64,000 nt of DNA from Iamia majanohamensis (GTDB lineage Bacteria; Actinomycetota; Acidimicrobiia; Acidimicrobiales; Iamiaceae). Made by a program: the position numbers and the translations under genes. The DNA lies in the NCBI RefSeq assembly GCF_028532485.1, contig NZ_CP116942.1, positions 3,100,001 through 3,164,000 of the forward strand, written 5' to 3'. The notes beneath the pieces were generated by a model. That model saw only the letters and a program-made list of their open reading frames with translations. It did no database searches and was not told the DNA's origin. Positions 17,305 through 25,913 of the stretch are shown in pieces. The first letter of the stretch is position 1, and every line of letters starts with the position of its first letter.

Positions 17305-18684
17305 ATGTCGGCGTTGGCGGACCGAGGACGGCGGAGACCCACCTGTGCGCGGCGCGCCACGATCGTCGCAGCGGGCCTCACGCTGGCGACCGGCGTGCTC
17401 GCAGGGTGCATGCCGACACGGACACCGCTGTGGACCGCGAGCGGGTCCGGAGACACCTTCGAGTCCGGCTTCGTCACACGCGACGTCGGCGACGACATCG
17501 CGGTCGAGAGCACCGACCTCGCCCTGCACACCGAGGCCCTGCCGACCAACACCGGGACCAACTCCCGCATGCTGATCTGGCCGACCGGCACCCGTGCGGT
17601 CACCGATGCCGAGTCGTGCGCGACCTGGACCCGTCGCGACGGGCTGTACGTCCAACAGGGCGCCGCGCTCCGGGTCACGCGCTCCGGCAACCGCGTCCGC
17701 GCCGTGACGGTGACCCAGAACATCGTCTACGGCGCCGGGTGGGTGTTCAACGTCCACACCTGGGACACCGCCCAGGCCAAGCCCAGCACCCAGATCGGTC
17801 AGATCAACCTCCGATCGACCTTCTTCGCCGACCCCACCCGCCCGCCGCCGTGGGGGTTCTGCGCCCGAGTCATCGGTGACCGGGTCGCGATGAAGATCTG
17901 GGACGCGGATGACCAACAGGAACCGGCCTGGGGCGACCCCCGCCACGGCGGGGCGATCAACCTCCCCACCGGCTGGCAGATGCCTGGACAGGCCGGGTGG
18001 TACATCGGCCACCTCGCAGCCGGCGACAGCGCCGACTTCGCCGCCGCCTCCACCGCCACCTACGACCCCACCCCCGAACCGGAACCGGTTGCAGGGTGGG
18101 TCAACGACCCCGCAGGGCCCGGGCGACGTACCGCTGTCATGGCTGACTCCCTCGTCAGTCGCCACCAAGACGCATGGCGCACCGGACCGCTCGCCTCCGA
18201 CGGCCCCCTCGCCCTCTGGGCCACCAGCGGCGCACCCTTCGACGCCCCCGGAACCTGGGTCCCCACCCTGGTGCCGTTCCCTGAGGTTGCGGTGCTGGCC
18301 CAAGGGGCGAACAGCGCCTGGCCGCTGTTCGGCAGCGACGGGTGGACCGACGCCGACCGCGCAGCCCTCGACCGAGCCGCCCACCGAGCGCTCGCCGGCA
18401 CCCGCGTCAAGGGCGGCTTCCCCGGGGTGAGCTGCGTCGTGCTGGTCACCATCGGCTACCCCGACGGAGTCCACCCCTCGGTCAAGGAGAACGACGACAA
18501 CGCCAACGCCGACATCCGGGCCAAGGCCACCACCTCACCCGAGTACCGCCTGGCCGACTGGCAAGCCGCCAGCGCCGGACAACCCTGGTACGAACCCGAC
18601 GGCCTCCACCTCACCGCAGAAGGCTCCACCGCCTACCAACAGATCATCACCGACGCCGTGCGATCCTGCTCACCACCCGCCTGA
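17305..18684 (+). CDS. Lipoprotein with SGNH-hydrolase-like C-terminus
   Basis: 459 residues. The N-terminus has a signal segment ATIVAAGLTLATGVLAGC with a good lipobox (LAGC, lipidated Cys near 35). The middle region (about 40-210) resembles a beta-rich carbohydrate-binding or concanavalin-like fold (QINLRSTFFAD, AMKIWDADDQQEPAW). The C-terminal part from about 260 has AVMADSLVSRH in the position of the nucleophile Ser block and ends with EPDGLHLTAEGSTAYQQIITDAV, the Asp-x-x-His block of SGNH esterases. It probably acts on a surface glycan or ester; the substrate is unknown. Element cargo. Confidence 0.65.
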   Translation: MSALADRGRRRPTCARRATIVAAGLTLATGVLAGCMPTRTPLWTASGSGDTFESGFVTRDVGDDIAVESTDLALHTEALPTNTGTNSRMLIWPTGTRAVTDAESCATWTRRDGLYVQQGAALRVTRSGNRVRAVTVTQNIVYGAGWVFNVHTWDTAQAKPSTQIGQINLRSTFFADPTRPPPWGFCARVIGDRVAMKIWDADDQQEPAWGDPRHGGAINLPTGWQMPGQAGWYIGHLAAGDSADFAAASTATYDPTPEPEPVAGWVNDPAGPGRRTAVMADSLVSRHQDAWRTGPLASDGPLALWATSGAPFDAPGTWVPTLVPFPEVAVLAQGANSAWPLFGSDGWTDADRAALDRAAHRALAGTRVKGGFPGVSCVVLVTIGYPDGVHPSVKENDDNANADIRAKATTSPEYRLADWQAASAGQPWYEPDGLHLTAEGSTAYQQIITDAVRSCSPPA

Positions 18685-19033
18685 CCCTGTCCTGTCCGGA
18701 TGGCGAAGCGTTCACGGCCCCGGAGGCGGTATCGCAGAGAACTCGGGGAATGCGAGCCCGGCTCGGTCTCCGGGGGGCGTGAGCGTCTTGTCGCACGCTG
18801 CGACGGTGTTGATGGATGGAGTGAGGATGAGTGCGCTCCGTCCACGACGTAGGTGCCGGTACCGCCGTCGCGGGTCGCCTCGGAGGCTGTAGGCGTCGCG
18901 CCCGTTGCATGTCACCTAGGACGCCCGAGTCCGCAGGGACGGAGCGTGATGTGCCTGGTTGACCCGTTGTCATGCTGTCGACGGCCCATCGCGAGATGGC
19001 CAGCCGATCGCGGTGGTCTGTTGATCGGTGGGT
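18685..19033. other. Intergenic between convergent genes, nothing recognised
   Basis: About 350 bp between the lipoprotein stop and the stop of the minus-strand gene. No open frame with coding character, no clear hairpin with a U-tract. Confidence 0.4.
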
Positions 19034-20329
19034 TCAGCCGCCGGGGGTGCTGGTGCTGGGGCCGGTGGTTGGTGGGGGCGGTGGGTCGTCCCGGTCGGGG
19101 TCGGCGAGGCGGTCTGGCAGGCCGAGGTTGGCGAGTCGGTCGGTCCATTCCACGCCGGCGGGGAAGGCGGTGACGGCGGCGGTCCAGGTCGCGCCGTCGA
19201 CCGGGCGGAGTCCTGCCATCAGGTCACGGAGGTCGTCCTCGTCAGCCGGCTCGGTGGCGGGTTCCGGGCCGTTGGCGGTAACGAAGATGTCGACCCCCGG
19301 CGCGAGGGCCAGTAGCGCATCCGGTCCCTGGGGGCCGGGGACGCTCCACACCTCGCCGTCGGTGCGGAGGCCGTCGACCAGTTGGGAGCCGTCCTCGGGC
19401 TCGATCCCCCGGGAGATCCCGCCGTCGGCGTCGCCCACCCCTGTGGGACGGCCACGCGTTCCGGTGGCGGCGAGGAGGTAGGCGGCCCGCACGCCTTCAG
19501 AGCTCTCCACTGTGACCACGACGAGGGGCTCGAGCGTGGGGCCTGGGTCCGGCTCGCCGCCCGCCAGCGGGCCGGGATCGACCGGGGTTGCCTCCGGGCG
19601 GGTCTGGTCCGACCAGCGCTCGAGTCCGCTGCCAGCATCGAGGGCGATCTGCCGTCCGTTGCTGTTGCGCCACCGGTCGGCCAGGTCGAGAAGAGCCTCG
19701 AGCGGGACCCCCGTGCTGGACAGGACCAGGACCTCTCCTTCGCCGGGCATCAGCAGCCTCGACGTGGCCTCGGCACCGGCGTCTTCGGCCGACTGGGCGA
19801 CCGTCCAGACGGGGTGGTCACCTGGGTTCCGGTCGAGCTGGGTCGCGCCTGCTTCCTCCCACCGGTCGGTGGCGCCGGTGAGCGAGGTGACCGGGACGAC
19901 GTTGACGAAGAGGCGGGTCGTGTTGTCGTCGTCCAGGGCGGTGGGAGGGACGAAGAGGACCTCTCGGGTCCAACCGGAGGAAAGGGCACCCGAGACCTCC
20001 ACGCCGACGATCGACCAGCCCGGGCCGGGCAGGTGATAGCCGGAGGCGCCTGCACCGCTGGCCACGGGCTGGCCGTCGTCGTCGGAGACGTCACCCGACG
20101 CCCGCACCACGGCGAGGGCACCGACGACACCGATGGCCACGACGATGAGGATGGCGGCGGCGGTGAGGATGCGGGCCCGGTCGGGCCGCCGACGCACCTC
20201 GACGATGGCAGCGTCGGACCCGGTGCGCAGCGCGTCGAGGTCGGGGCGGACGGGGTGGCGTTCGGCCTCGGCGATGAGGGTCGCCCGCAGGCGATCCTCG
20301 ACGTTGGTGTCGGGGGCTCGTCGGCTCAC
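19034..20329 (-). CDS. Single-pass membrane protein, probable regulator of the adjacent sigma factor
   Basis: 431 residues from GTG at 20329, which overlaps the TGA of the sigma factor gene (GTGA). A cytoplasmic N-terminus of about 50 residues (VEDRLRATLIAEAERHPVRPD) precedes one transmembrane helix (about 54-76). The rest is a large extracytoplasmic domain ending in a Pro/Thr-rich tail. This layout and the coupling fit an anti-sigma factor, although no zinc-binding HxxxCxxC motif is present. No enzyme motif seen. The same two-gene layout recurs at 58183-60040. Confidence 0.65.
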   Translation of the reverse strand: MSRRAPDTNVEDRLRATLIAEAERHPVRPDLDALRTGSDAAIVEVRRRPDRARILTAAAILIVVAIGVVGALAVVRASGDVSDDDGQPVASGAGASGYHLPGPGWSIVGVEVSGALSSGWTREVLFVPPTALDDDNTTRLFVNVVPVTSLTGATDRWEEAGATQLDRNPGDHPVWTVAQSAEDAGAEATSRLLMPGEGEVLVLSSTGVPLEALLDLADRWRNSNGRQIALDAGSGLERWSDQTRPEATPVDPGPLAGGEPDPGPTLEPLVVVTVESSEGVRAAYLLAATGTRGRPTGVGDADGGISRGIEPEDGSQLVDGLRTDGEVWSVPGPQGPDALLALAPGVDIFVTANGPEPATEPADEDDLRDLMAGLRPVDGATWTAAVTAFPAGVEWTDRLANLGLPDRLADPDRDDPPPPPTTGPSTSTPGG

Positions 20330-20826
20330 GGCTCCAGCTCCTTCTTCAGCGAGGCGAGGCCCCGGCGGATGAGCGATCGGGCGGTCGAGGGACGGGTGTC
20401 GAGCAGGCGGGCGACCTCGTCGGTGCTGAGATCGGCGTAGTAGCGCAGGATGAGGGCGTCGCGACGTCGAGGCGGCAGGCGGCGCAGGGCCAGCCAGACC
20501 TCGTCGAGCTCGGGCGGCAGCGGAGGCGGATCGACCGGGTCGGGACCGGAGTCGGCGGCTCGGTGGCGCTCGGCCACTGCTCGGCGGCGCCCGGCGCTGC
20601 GACACAGGTTCACCACGATCGTCCGCAGGTAGGCGCCGGGCTCTTCGATGTCGTTCAGGCGGGGCCGGAGGCGGAGGAACGCGTCCTGCACGAGCTCCTC
20701 GGCCAGGCCCCAGTCACCGACGAGCAGGTGCGCCAGCTTGACCATGGGGGCGTGCTCGGCCCGGTACAGGTCCTCGATCTGGTCCCATTCCTCGGCTGCC
20801 GTCGGATCGTCCTCGCGGTCGGGCAT
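20326..20826 (-). CDS. ECF-type RNA polymerase sigma factor (SigE-like), internal start within the longer frame
   Basis: 166 residues from ATG at 20826 (MPDREDDPT). This is the normal length for a stand-alone SigE-type factor with regions 2 and 4 and a short linker. The stop overlaps the start of the membrane partner gene. If this ATG is used, the sigma factor is made alone even though the upstream glycosyltransferase reads into it. No ribosome site better than a weak one was found, so fused and separate products are both possible. Confidence 0.7.
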   Translation of the reverse strand: MPDREDDPTAAEEWDQIEDLYRAEHAPMVKLAHLLVGDWGLAEELVQDAFLRLRPRLNDIEEPGAYLRTIVVNLCRSAGRRRAVAERHRAADSGPDPVDPPPLPPELDEVWLALRRLPPRRRDALILRYYADLSTDEVARLLDTRPSTARSLIRRGLASLKKELEP

Positions 20827-22470
20827 GGTCGCCGTCGGTCCCTCGTCCACACTCCAACGACGCGTGAGCGCCGTGGAATGTTGCAGGCCGACCGGGTGCC
20901 GGTCCCCTGCCGCAGGTGGCCCTTCGTCCTCCGGGCCGTCGGCGTCGACGGTGCCAGAGCTCGAGGGGATCGTCGCACCTGGTGGCCTGTCGAGCGCAGT
21001 GGCGTCGCCGCGTGCCCGACCGGGACGCCACGTGGTCATCCTTCGTCCCACCAGGAACAGTGGGAGCGCGAGGAGGAGCGGGTCGATCGTGGCTCGGAAG
21101 CGGTCGTTCTCACCGAGCTCCACCATCGCAGCCCCCACGACGAGAAGCCCCACGGCCGATGCGGCGACGATCCAGGTGACCTCGTGCGGCGGCCATGTCT
21201 CCGCCCGGTCTCGCCAGCCTGCGGAGGCGAGACGCACCAGCCCGAGGCCACCGCGACCGACGACGACGAGGAACCCGGCGATCAGCGTGATCGACACTTC
21301 GATGGGCAGCTGCTCCCATCCGAGCAGCGGCAGGTTCCAGGTGTCCATCGGGACCGCTGTCCCGACGGGAAGCAGCACGACGGAGCCGACACCGTCCATC
21401 GAGGTCCGCGTTGGTGCGCGAGACCCGGTGAAGCCGACGGATGGGTCGTCGGTGCCGAGGGGGGTCACGGCGAACGCGATCGCGAGCGCCGCCCCACGGC
21501 TCCGCAGGTAGTCGACCGGGTGCTCTCGGGCGAGCCTGGTCGCGTTGTGACGGCTCTCCTCGTACAGGGGCAGGTAGCAGGAGTGATTGAAGTTGGCCAC
21601 CTCTCGGGGGGCGTCGCCCTTGGTGGATCGCGAGATCGCCCGGTGGCGTTCGTCAGGACGGCACGGCTCCCGGTCGGGATAGGCCTCGATCGATCTCCAC
21701 GGCGCCTGGGTAGCCAGTGGCGTGACGGTGCCGTCAGCCACATCAGCGGCCACGGCATCTTCGTCGAGCGGTGCGACGACACCACGCTGGGCGTTGAACC
21801 CGGCCCAGCTGGACAGGGTCGCCTGGTCGAACAGCACCTGGTTCTTGCCCATCCACCCGCCCACGACGACCAGCGGAACGGCCACAGCGATGGCCACGGC
21901 TCTGGCGGGCACGGGCCGGGCGATCGCCACCAGAGCAAGGACGGCGAGGAGCCACAGAGGGTGGAACACGCTGCGGACCATCACCAACGTCGTCAACACC
22001 GTCGAGAGCCCGACGAGGGTTCCGGGTCGTGGCGAGTCGACGTGGCGCTGGACCAGCCACAGAGCCAGCACGACGAGTGTCGCCAACGGCACCTCGTAGC
22101 TGCCCTGGACGACCGTCCGCAGAGCCGACGGTGTCGTCAACGCCACGCCGGCAGCGGTGCCGGCGAGCACAGGGTGCGCGCCCCAACGCGAACCCAGAGA
22201 GACGAGCAGCAGGCCCGTCACGATCAGGCAGGCGAAGTACAAGACGAAGAGGGTCCCGATCGGCGGGGTCGGCGACCACCGCAGCACCGAGCCGACGAAC
22301 AGGTTGTACAGCGGTGGCTGCGTGTGGAGGTACCAGGTGCTTCCCAGCGGATCAGCCCGGAGCACACCCAGATCCACCAGCTGCCAGCTGACCGCGAGAG
22401 CCCTACGGTCAAGCGTGGCGCCGTTGCGCAACATGCTCGCGAACATGCCGGCGACCGTGGCAACCACCAC
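20326..22470 (-). CDS. GT-C-type membrane glycosyltransferase continuous with an ECF-type sigma factor
   Basis: One uninterrupted frame of 714 codons from GTG at 22470 (open to an ATG at 22662). Residues about 1-500 form a multi-pass membrane protein. It has STWYLHTQPPLYNLF near 45-59, typical of mannosyltransferase-like GT-C enzymes, and many hydrophobic helices. A Pro/Gly-rich linker follows. From about 549 comes a complete sigma factor with region 2 (LAEELVQDAFLRL, PGAYLRTIVVNLCRSA) and region 4 (LPPRRRDALILRYYADLSTDEVARLL). I checked the linker codons from 21060 to 20826 and found no stop. The glycosyltransferase has no stop of its own, so its product must carry the sigma domain unless a frameshift occurs. 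The start is uncertain. Confidence 0.65.
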   Translation of the reverse strand: MVVATVAGMFASMLRNGATLDRRALAVSWQLVDLGVLRADPLGSTWYLHTQPPLYNLFVGSVLRWSPTPPIGTLFVLYFACLIVTGLLLVSLGSRWGAHPVLAGTAAGVALTTPSALRTVVQGSYEVPLATLVVLALWLVQRHVDSPRPGTLVGLSTVLTTLVMVRSVFHPLWLLAVLALVAIARPVPARAVAIAVAVPLVVVGGWMGKNQVLFDQATLSSWAGFNAQRGVVAPLDEDAVAADVADGTVTPLATQAPWRSIEAYPDREPCRPDERHRAISRSTKGDAPREVANFNHSCYLPLYEESRHNATRLAREHPVDYLRSRGAALAIAFAVTPLGTDDPSVGFTGSRAPTRTSMDGVGSVVLLPVGTAVPMDTWNLPLLGWEQLPIEVSITLIAGFLVVVGRGGLGLVRLASAGWRDRAETWPPHEVTWIVAASAVGLLVVGAAMVELGENDRFRATIDPLLLALPLFLVGRRMTTWRPGRARGDATALDRPPGATIPSSSGTVDADGPEDEGPPAAGDRHPVGLQHSTALTRRWSVDEGPTATMPDREDDPTAAEEWDQIEDLYRAEHAPMVKLAHLLVGDWGLAEELVQDAFLRLRPRLNDIEEPGAYLRTIVVNLCRSAGRRRAVAERHRAADSGPDPVDPPPLPPELDEVWLALRRLPPRRRDALILRYYADLSTDEVARLLDTRPSTARSLIRRGLASLKKELEP

Positions 22471-22945
22471 GGCGACACCCCCCGCCCGTGCACTTGCCGA
22501 CCATCGACAGTCCTCCTCCCCCTTCCGCCTTCCCCCACCCCCAGCACCCGGCAACCCGCGGGCCTGGCACCTTCCCCGCGCCCGCCGCAACACGCCACCG
22601 ACAGAGCAGACGTTCCCGTCAGCGGAAGCGCCAAGGCCACCGAGAGCTGTCTCCGCCTCCACACCTCAACGACGCGTGGCAACCGCCCGATGTTGCACGC
22701 AGTCGATGACGGCACCGCTGCTCGGGGCCGGAGCAGACAAGGGAGCGTCGGAGGGGGGCGGCCCGACGTCAAAGCCCTATGGCTTGACCTGCCCACCGAG
22801 CCTCATGCCACCCACGACGTACTCATCAGCGCTGCCGGGAGTGCTCAGGACCGAGGCCGCTCACCGAGCCCGATTTCGGAGAGGTCGTTCACGACCCGGC
22901 GATCGGGGACGTCCGGTCCAAGCGGGCCCATGGGAGAGTGGCCTG
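22471..22945. other. Upstream region of the glycosyltransferase frame, no clear gene
   Basis: About 475 bp between divergent genes. The glycosyltransferase frame stays open to 22662 but the extra residues look non-coding (Gly/Arg-rich). A strong GGAGGAGG-like site near 22507-22520 precedes an ATG that is out of frame with the glycosyltransferase, so a start error or old frameshift is conceivable. Confidence 0.4.
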
Positions 22946-23275
22946 ATGTCCACCGAACCGAACAGCGGCGTTGTGGTCGAGGGGTACCGGTTGCTGGTCG
23001 TCGACGAGCCGGGAAGGTCATCCGGCATCCGAGCGGTCGGGTCCGCAGTTCTCGCCACGGTGAGCGCCTTGTTCGGCGGCACCGAGGACCTCGAAGGTCG
23101 GTCCTACTGCCTGCGAGTCAGCGTCGACGCAACGGGTGCTGTAGTTGCCGAGCGTCGGTTCCGGAGGCGTCGAACAGCCGAAGCGGCCAGGGAGAGCGCC
23201 ATCGCCCGCCACGCTGCGTGCCAGTCGGAGGATCAGCAACCCGATTGGCAGACGCTGCTCAACGTGTCCTCCTGA
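22946..23275 (+). CDS. Hypothetical protein
   Basis: 109 residues from ATG at 22946, with GGAGAG 8 nt upstream. Composition is that of a soluble mixed alpha/beta protein: VVVEGYRLLVVDEP, then LRVSVDATGAVVAERRFRRRRTAEAARESAIARH and LLNVSS at the end. No signal peptide, no membrane helix, no recognised family. Confidence 0.6.
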   Translation: MSTEPNSGVVVEGYRLLVVDEPGRSSGIRAVGSAVLATVSALFGGTEDLEGRSYCLRVSVDATGAVVAERRFRRRRTAEAARESAIARHAACQSEDQQPDWQTLLNVSS

Positions 23276-23351
23276 GTGCCGGAGGGCCGTACCGCCGAGC
23301 GCACACCCAACTGGCCACCGGCGGTCAGGGGGCCGGGTTCTGCTGTCGGGA

Positions 23352-23726
23352 TCAATCAGTGCCTACGGCACAGTCCGCGCCAGGCTTGGGCGACGCGTAC
23401 GCCTGATCGCCTTCGTAGCCGAGATCCACGTAGATCGGCTCGTGCTCGAGAAGTCCGGTGGTCACGAGCTCTGCGGGGTCGGACGGGAAGCGGCCTTCGG
23501 TCGCGTAGAACTCCTCGGCAGCCGCGCGGGCCTCGATCGCCTCAGCCGCGCAGGCGTCGGGCTCACCCATGTCGCTGACCCAGCCGAGGAAGAGTGCACC
23601 GAGGCCCACCATGATGACGACGACGATCAACGACAGGCCCAGCAGGGCCAGCACCATGCCCGTGCGGCCATGCCGATGGTTGTTCTCCGCTGGACAGGTA
23701 TCGATCGTCGATCGAGTGGTTGCCAC
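23352..23726 (-). CDS. Membrane-anchored protein with pseudopilin-like domain
   Basis: 124 residues from ATG at 23726. A polar N-terminus of about 22 residues precedes a strong hydrophobic helix (VLALLGLSLIVVVIMVGLGA). The soluble part has AIEARAAAEEFYATEGRFPSDPAELVTTGLL, the pattern of type II secretion/type IV pilus pseudopilins just after the N-terminal helix. There is no prepilin cleavage site (G-FTLIE) and no pilus assembly gene nearby. It is probably a stand-alone anchored domain. Confidence 0.6.
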   Translation of the reverse strand: MATTRSTIDTCPAENNHRHGRTGMVLALLGLSLIVVVIMVGLGALFLGWVSDMGEPDACAAEAIEARAAAEEFYATEGRFPSDPAELVTTGLLEHEPIYVDLGYEGDQAYASPKPGADCAVGTD

Positions 23727-24026
23727 GCTGCGTATCGTGCCAGTTCGCCGGGCCCCGGGGGATCAGCCGGTCTCGACTCGAACGACGGTCCGTCGGTCGG
23801 CGACCAGTTGGCGCTGTCGAGTGGAGATGAGCAGCGAGGAAGGTGCTCGGCGCAGCGATCGCCCACGCGATGCCATCCGCAAGCGTGGCGCTGCTGTAAA
23901 CGCGCCAGAAGGTGGTCCGCGAACCTCTCGTCGACGACGTGGAGACCCTCAGTGTCTAGGGCTGAACGTGTGTTGCTCGGATAGTGGCCTCAGCTTGAGG
24001 AGAGCTGATCCACCACGCGGCCTCCG
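23727..24026. other. Intergenic upstream of padR, nothing recognised
   Basis: 300 bp between divergent genes without a coding frame of quality. The padR-proximal end carries the inverted repeat described separately. Confidence 0.4.
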
Positions 24027-24047
24027 ATGCATCGGTGAACGATGTAT
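24027..24047. promoter_or_regulatory. Inverted repeat upstream of padR (candidate PadR operator)
   Basis: Arms ATGCATCG and CGATGTAT (7 of 8 complementary) with a GTGAA spacer. It ends 11 bp before the padR ATG. ATGTAT/ATGCAT-type half sites are typical of PadR autoregulation. An in-frame GTG at 24035 falls inside this site, which argues for the ATG at 24059 as start. Confidence 0.5.
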
Positions 24048-24058
24048 GCTCCCCCGGG

Positions 24059-24382
24059 ATGCGTCAACCGACGTTCCAGATCCTGGTGGCCCTGGCCCAC
24101 GAGGAGCGCCATGGCTACGGGATCATCAGACGGGTGGCGACCCTTACCGAGGGCCAGGTGCGGTTGGGCCCGGGGACGCTCTACGGCGCGCTCGACCGTT
24201 TGGTGGGTGAGGGCGCCGTGGTCGCCACCCGGACCGAAGTGGTCAGCGGGCGAGAGCGCCGGTACTACCGGCTGACCGACAGCGGTCGGGAGACGCTCCT
24301 TGCCGAGGTCGAGCGGCGGTCGGCGATGCTCGACGCAGCGCGTGAGGCGTTGGATCTCCCCCCGGGGACGGCGACGACGTGA
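24059..24382 (+). CDS. PadR-family transcriptional regulator
   Basis: 107 residues from ATG at 24059. Winged-helix signature: FQILVALAHEERHGYGIIRRV, then LGPGTLYGALDRLVGEGAVVA and GRERRYYRLTDSGRETLLAE. It overlaps the next gene by GTGA, so the two form an operon. Autoregulation through the repeat just upstream is likely. Paired PadR/membrane-protein genes often govern envelope or export functions. Confidence 0.88.
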   Translation: MRQPTFQILVALAHEERHGYGIIRRVATLTEGQVRLGPGTLYGALDRLVGEGAVVATRTEVVSGRERRYYRLTDSGRETLLAEVERRSAMLDAAREALDLPPGTATT

Positions 24383-25236
24383 CCGGGCGACCCGACGACC
24401 AAGCCCGGGTTGAGGCGCAGGTGCGACGCTGCTTGGGCGCCTTTCCGTGGCGCGACCGCCTCGAGCGCGCCGACGAGATCGTGGGGACCGTCCTCGACGG
24501 GCTGCCCGACGATGCGACCAGGCTGCCGCTGTCCGTGGCTATCGATCTGGTGCGGGGTGGGTTGCGGACCCGGCGGCAGCGGCGACCTCCGTTCCTCGTC
24601 CGGTGGTCGTACCGGAGGGGGCAACGGGTCGATCCTCGATGGGTGCCGTGGGTCTTCGACGACCTCGAGAACCCCCACCACGTCCGCAACCAGCGGGTGC
24701 GCCGAGCCGCGTGGGTGGCATCGGTGACGGTGCTCCTGGTGTGTCACCTGCAATGGTGGCTCGCAGGGCTGGGCTTGGTGGCCAGCGCCGTGGTCGCCAC
24801 CTCGTGCAGCGTCCCGTGGCAGCGCGAGCAGGCTCGTCGGCGCCACGGGCTCATGGTGGGGGGACGAGACCCCGACTTGGTGTGGGTCCGGCGGGCGGGA
24901 GCGAGGTCACAGGATGTGGTGTCGGCGGTGGCATCCGGAGTCGTGGCCCTCGCAGTGCTCCTCGCAGGGGTCGCCCTCGTCGCGCAGGGCGCCGATCCCG
25001 TCGGTGTCGTGGTCGGGTTCGGCTGGGTCGTTGGGATCAGCGCCCTGTCCTGCGCGGCAGCCTGGTCCCGGTGCCGCACTGGCGAGCGCGACCGGCGGCC
25101 GGGGTGCCCTTCCACCGCCTGCGCGACTGGGATGGACGTCGTCGGGAGCCGGTGGGCGGGCGCCTTCGAGGAGGCTCCGCGACCTGCAGGCGTGCCCCTT
25201 GCGCCGCCAGCCGACCCGACGCGGGCGACACGGTAG
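24379..25236 (+). CDS. Multi-pass membrane protein co-transcribed with padR
   Basis: 285 residues from GTG at 24379, overlapping the padR stop. The first 110 residues are soluble (ADEIVGTVLDGLPDDATRLPLSVAIDLVRGGLRTR, a helical segment seen in DUF1700-like PadR partners). About four hydrophobic helices follow in two pairs: WVASVTVLLVCHLQWWLAG and VASAVVATSC, then VVSAVASGVVALAVLLAGVALV and GVVVGFGWVVGISALSC. Function unknown. Confidence 0.68.
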   Translation: MTGRPDDQARVEAQVRRCLGAFPWRDRLERADEIVGTVLDGLPDDATRLPLSVAIDLVRGGLRTRRQRRPPFLVRWSYRRGQRVDPRWVPWVFDDLENPHHVRNQRVRRAAWVASVTVLLVCHLQWWLAGLGLVASAVVATSCSVPWQREQARRRHGLMVGGRDPDLVWVRRAGARSQDVVSAVASGVVALAVLLAGVALVAQGADPVGVVVGFGWVVGISALSCAAAWSRCRTGERDRRPGCPSTACATGMDVVGSRWAGAFEEAPRPAGVPLAPPADPTRATR

Positions 25237-25265
25237 GAGACCCCTGTCGAGCTCAGTCGACAGCC

Positions 25266-25535
25266 TCATCGACCGATCGAGCGGCTTTGGCCGTGGGTCT
25301 CGAGTCGGTCGAGACGGGCCTGGATCTCTCGCACCTGGGCGTCGACGGCCTCGTCGCCAGGCTTGTTGGGCTCGTGGATCGGACCGGGCACCTCGGCACG
25401 CATCGGCGAGGGCGCCGTGTCGGGTCCGTGGGGATCGAGGGCGGGTGGCCTGAGTCCGGCGTCGTGGTGGAGGCGGGTGTGGGTGGCGAGGGCGGAGTCG
25501 TGGTCGGGGGTGCGCCTGATCATGGCGGCGAGGGT
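25266..25535 (-). pseudogene. Severed C-terminal tail of the MobF relaxase gene
   Basis: Ninety codons including the stop. They continue, in frame, the relaxase gene that now ends inside the IS3 right end. Joining codon Thr at 26888-26890 to the Thr codon at 25533-25535 gives DPADT-LAAMIRRTPDH and an uninterrupted reading frame ending EIQARLDRLETHGQSRSIGR. Without the insertion the relaxase would be 910 residues. An ATG at 25523 could start an 85-residue peptide, but this is coincidental. Confidence 0.85.
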
Positions 25536-25586
25536 TGAAGCGCCCCGGGTCTTGTGGAGGCATCGATCCCACGGAAAGGTGGAGTC

Positions 25587-25913
25587 ATGCCAGCACCGAG
25601 GAAGTACCCGGATGAGCTGAGGGAACGGGCGATCAGGCTCGTGCTCGAGGCCCGGGAGCAGGACGAGAAGCTGTCGTTGAACGCAGCGGTGCAGCGGATC
25701 GGGCCCCGGGTGGGGGTCAACCCCGACACGCTGAGGACCTGGGCCAAGCAGGCCGAGATCGACGACGGCCGTCGGCCAGGGACGACCACGTCGGAGGCGG
25801 CCCGGGTGCGTGAGCTCGAGGCCGAGGTCCGCGAGCTCAAGCGAGCCAATGAGATCCTCTTGGCGGCGTCCTCGTTCTTCGCGCGGGAGCTCGACCCGCG
25901 ACTGCCCTGGTAG
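25587..25913 (+). CDS. IS3-family transposase OrfA (HTH subunit)
   Basis: 108 residues from ATG at 25587. Helix-turn-helix of the IS3/IS911 kind (MPAPRKYPDELRERAIRLVLEA, NPDTLRTWAKQAEID), then a leucine-zipper helix (AARVRELEAEVRELKRANEILLAASSFFA) used for multimerisation. Its TAG overlaps the first base of orfB. IS3 elements normally make the active OrfAB fusion by programmed -1 frameshifting near this junction. Confidence 0.93.
   Translation: MPAPRKYPDELRERAIRLVLEAREQDEKLSLNAAVQRIGPRVGVNPDTLRTWAKQAEIDDGRRPGTTTSEAARVRELEAEVRELKRANEILLAASSFFARELDPRLPW

Noticed and set aside
22488-22709. Short plus-strand frame upstream of the glycosyltransferase
   Set aside because: Pro/Arg-rich, no ribosome site, no similarity to a known protein.
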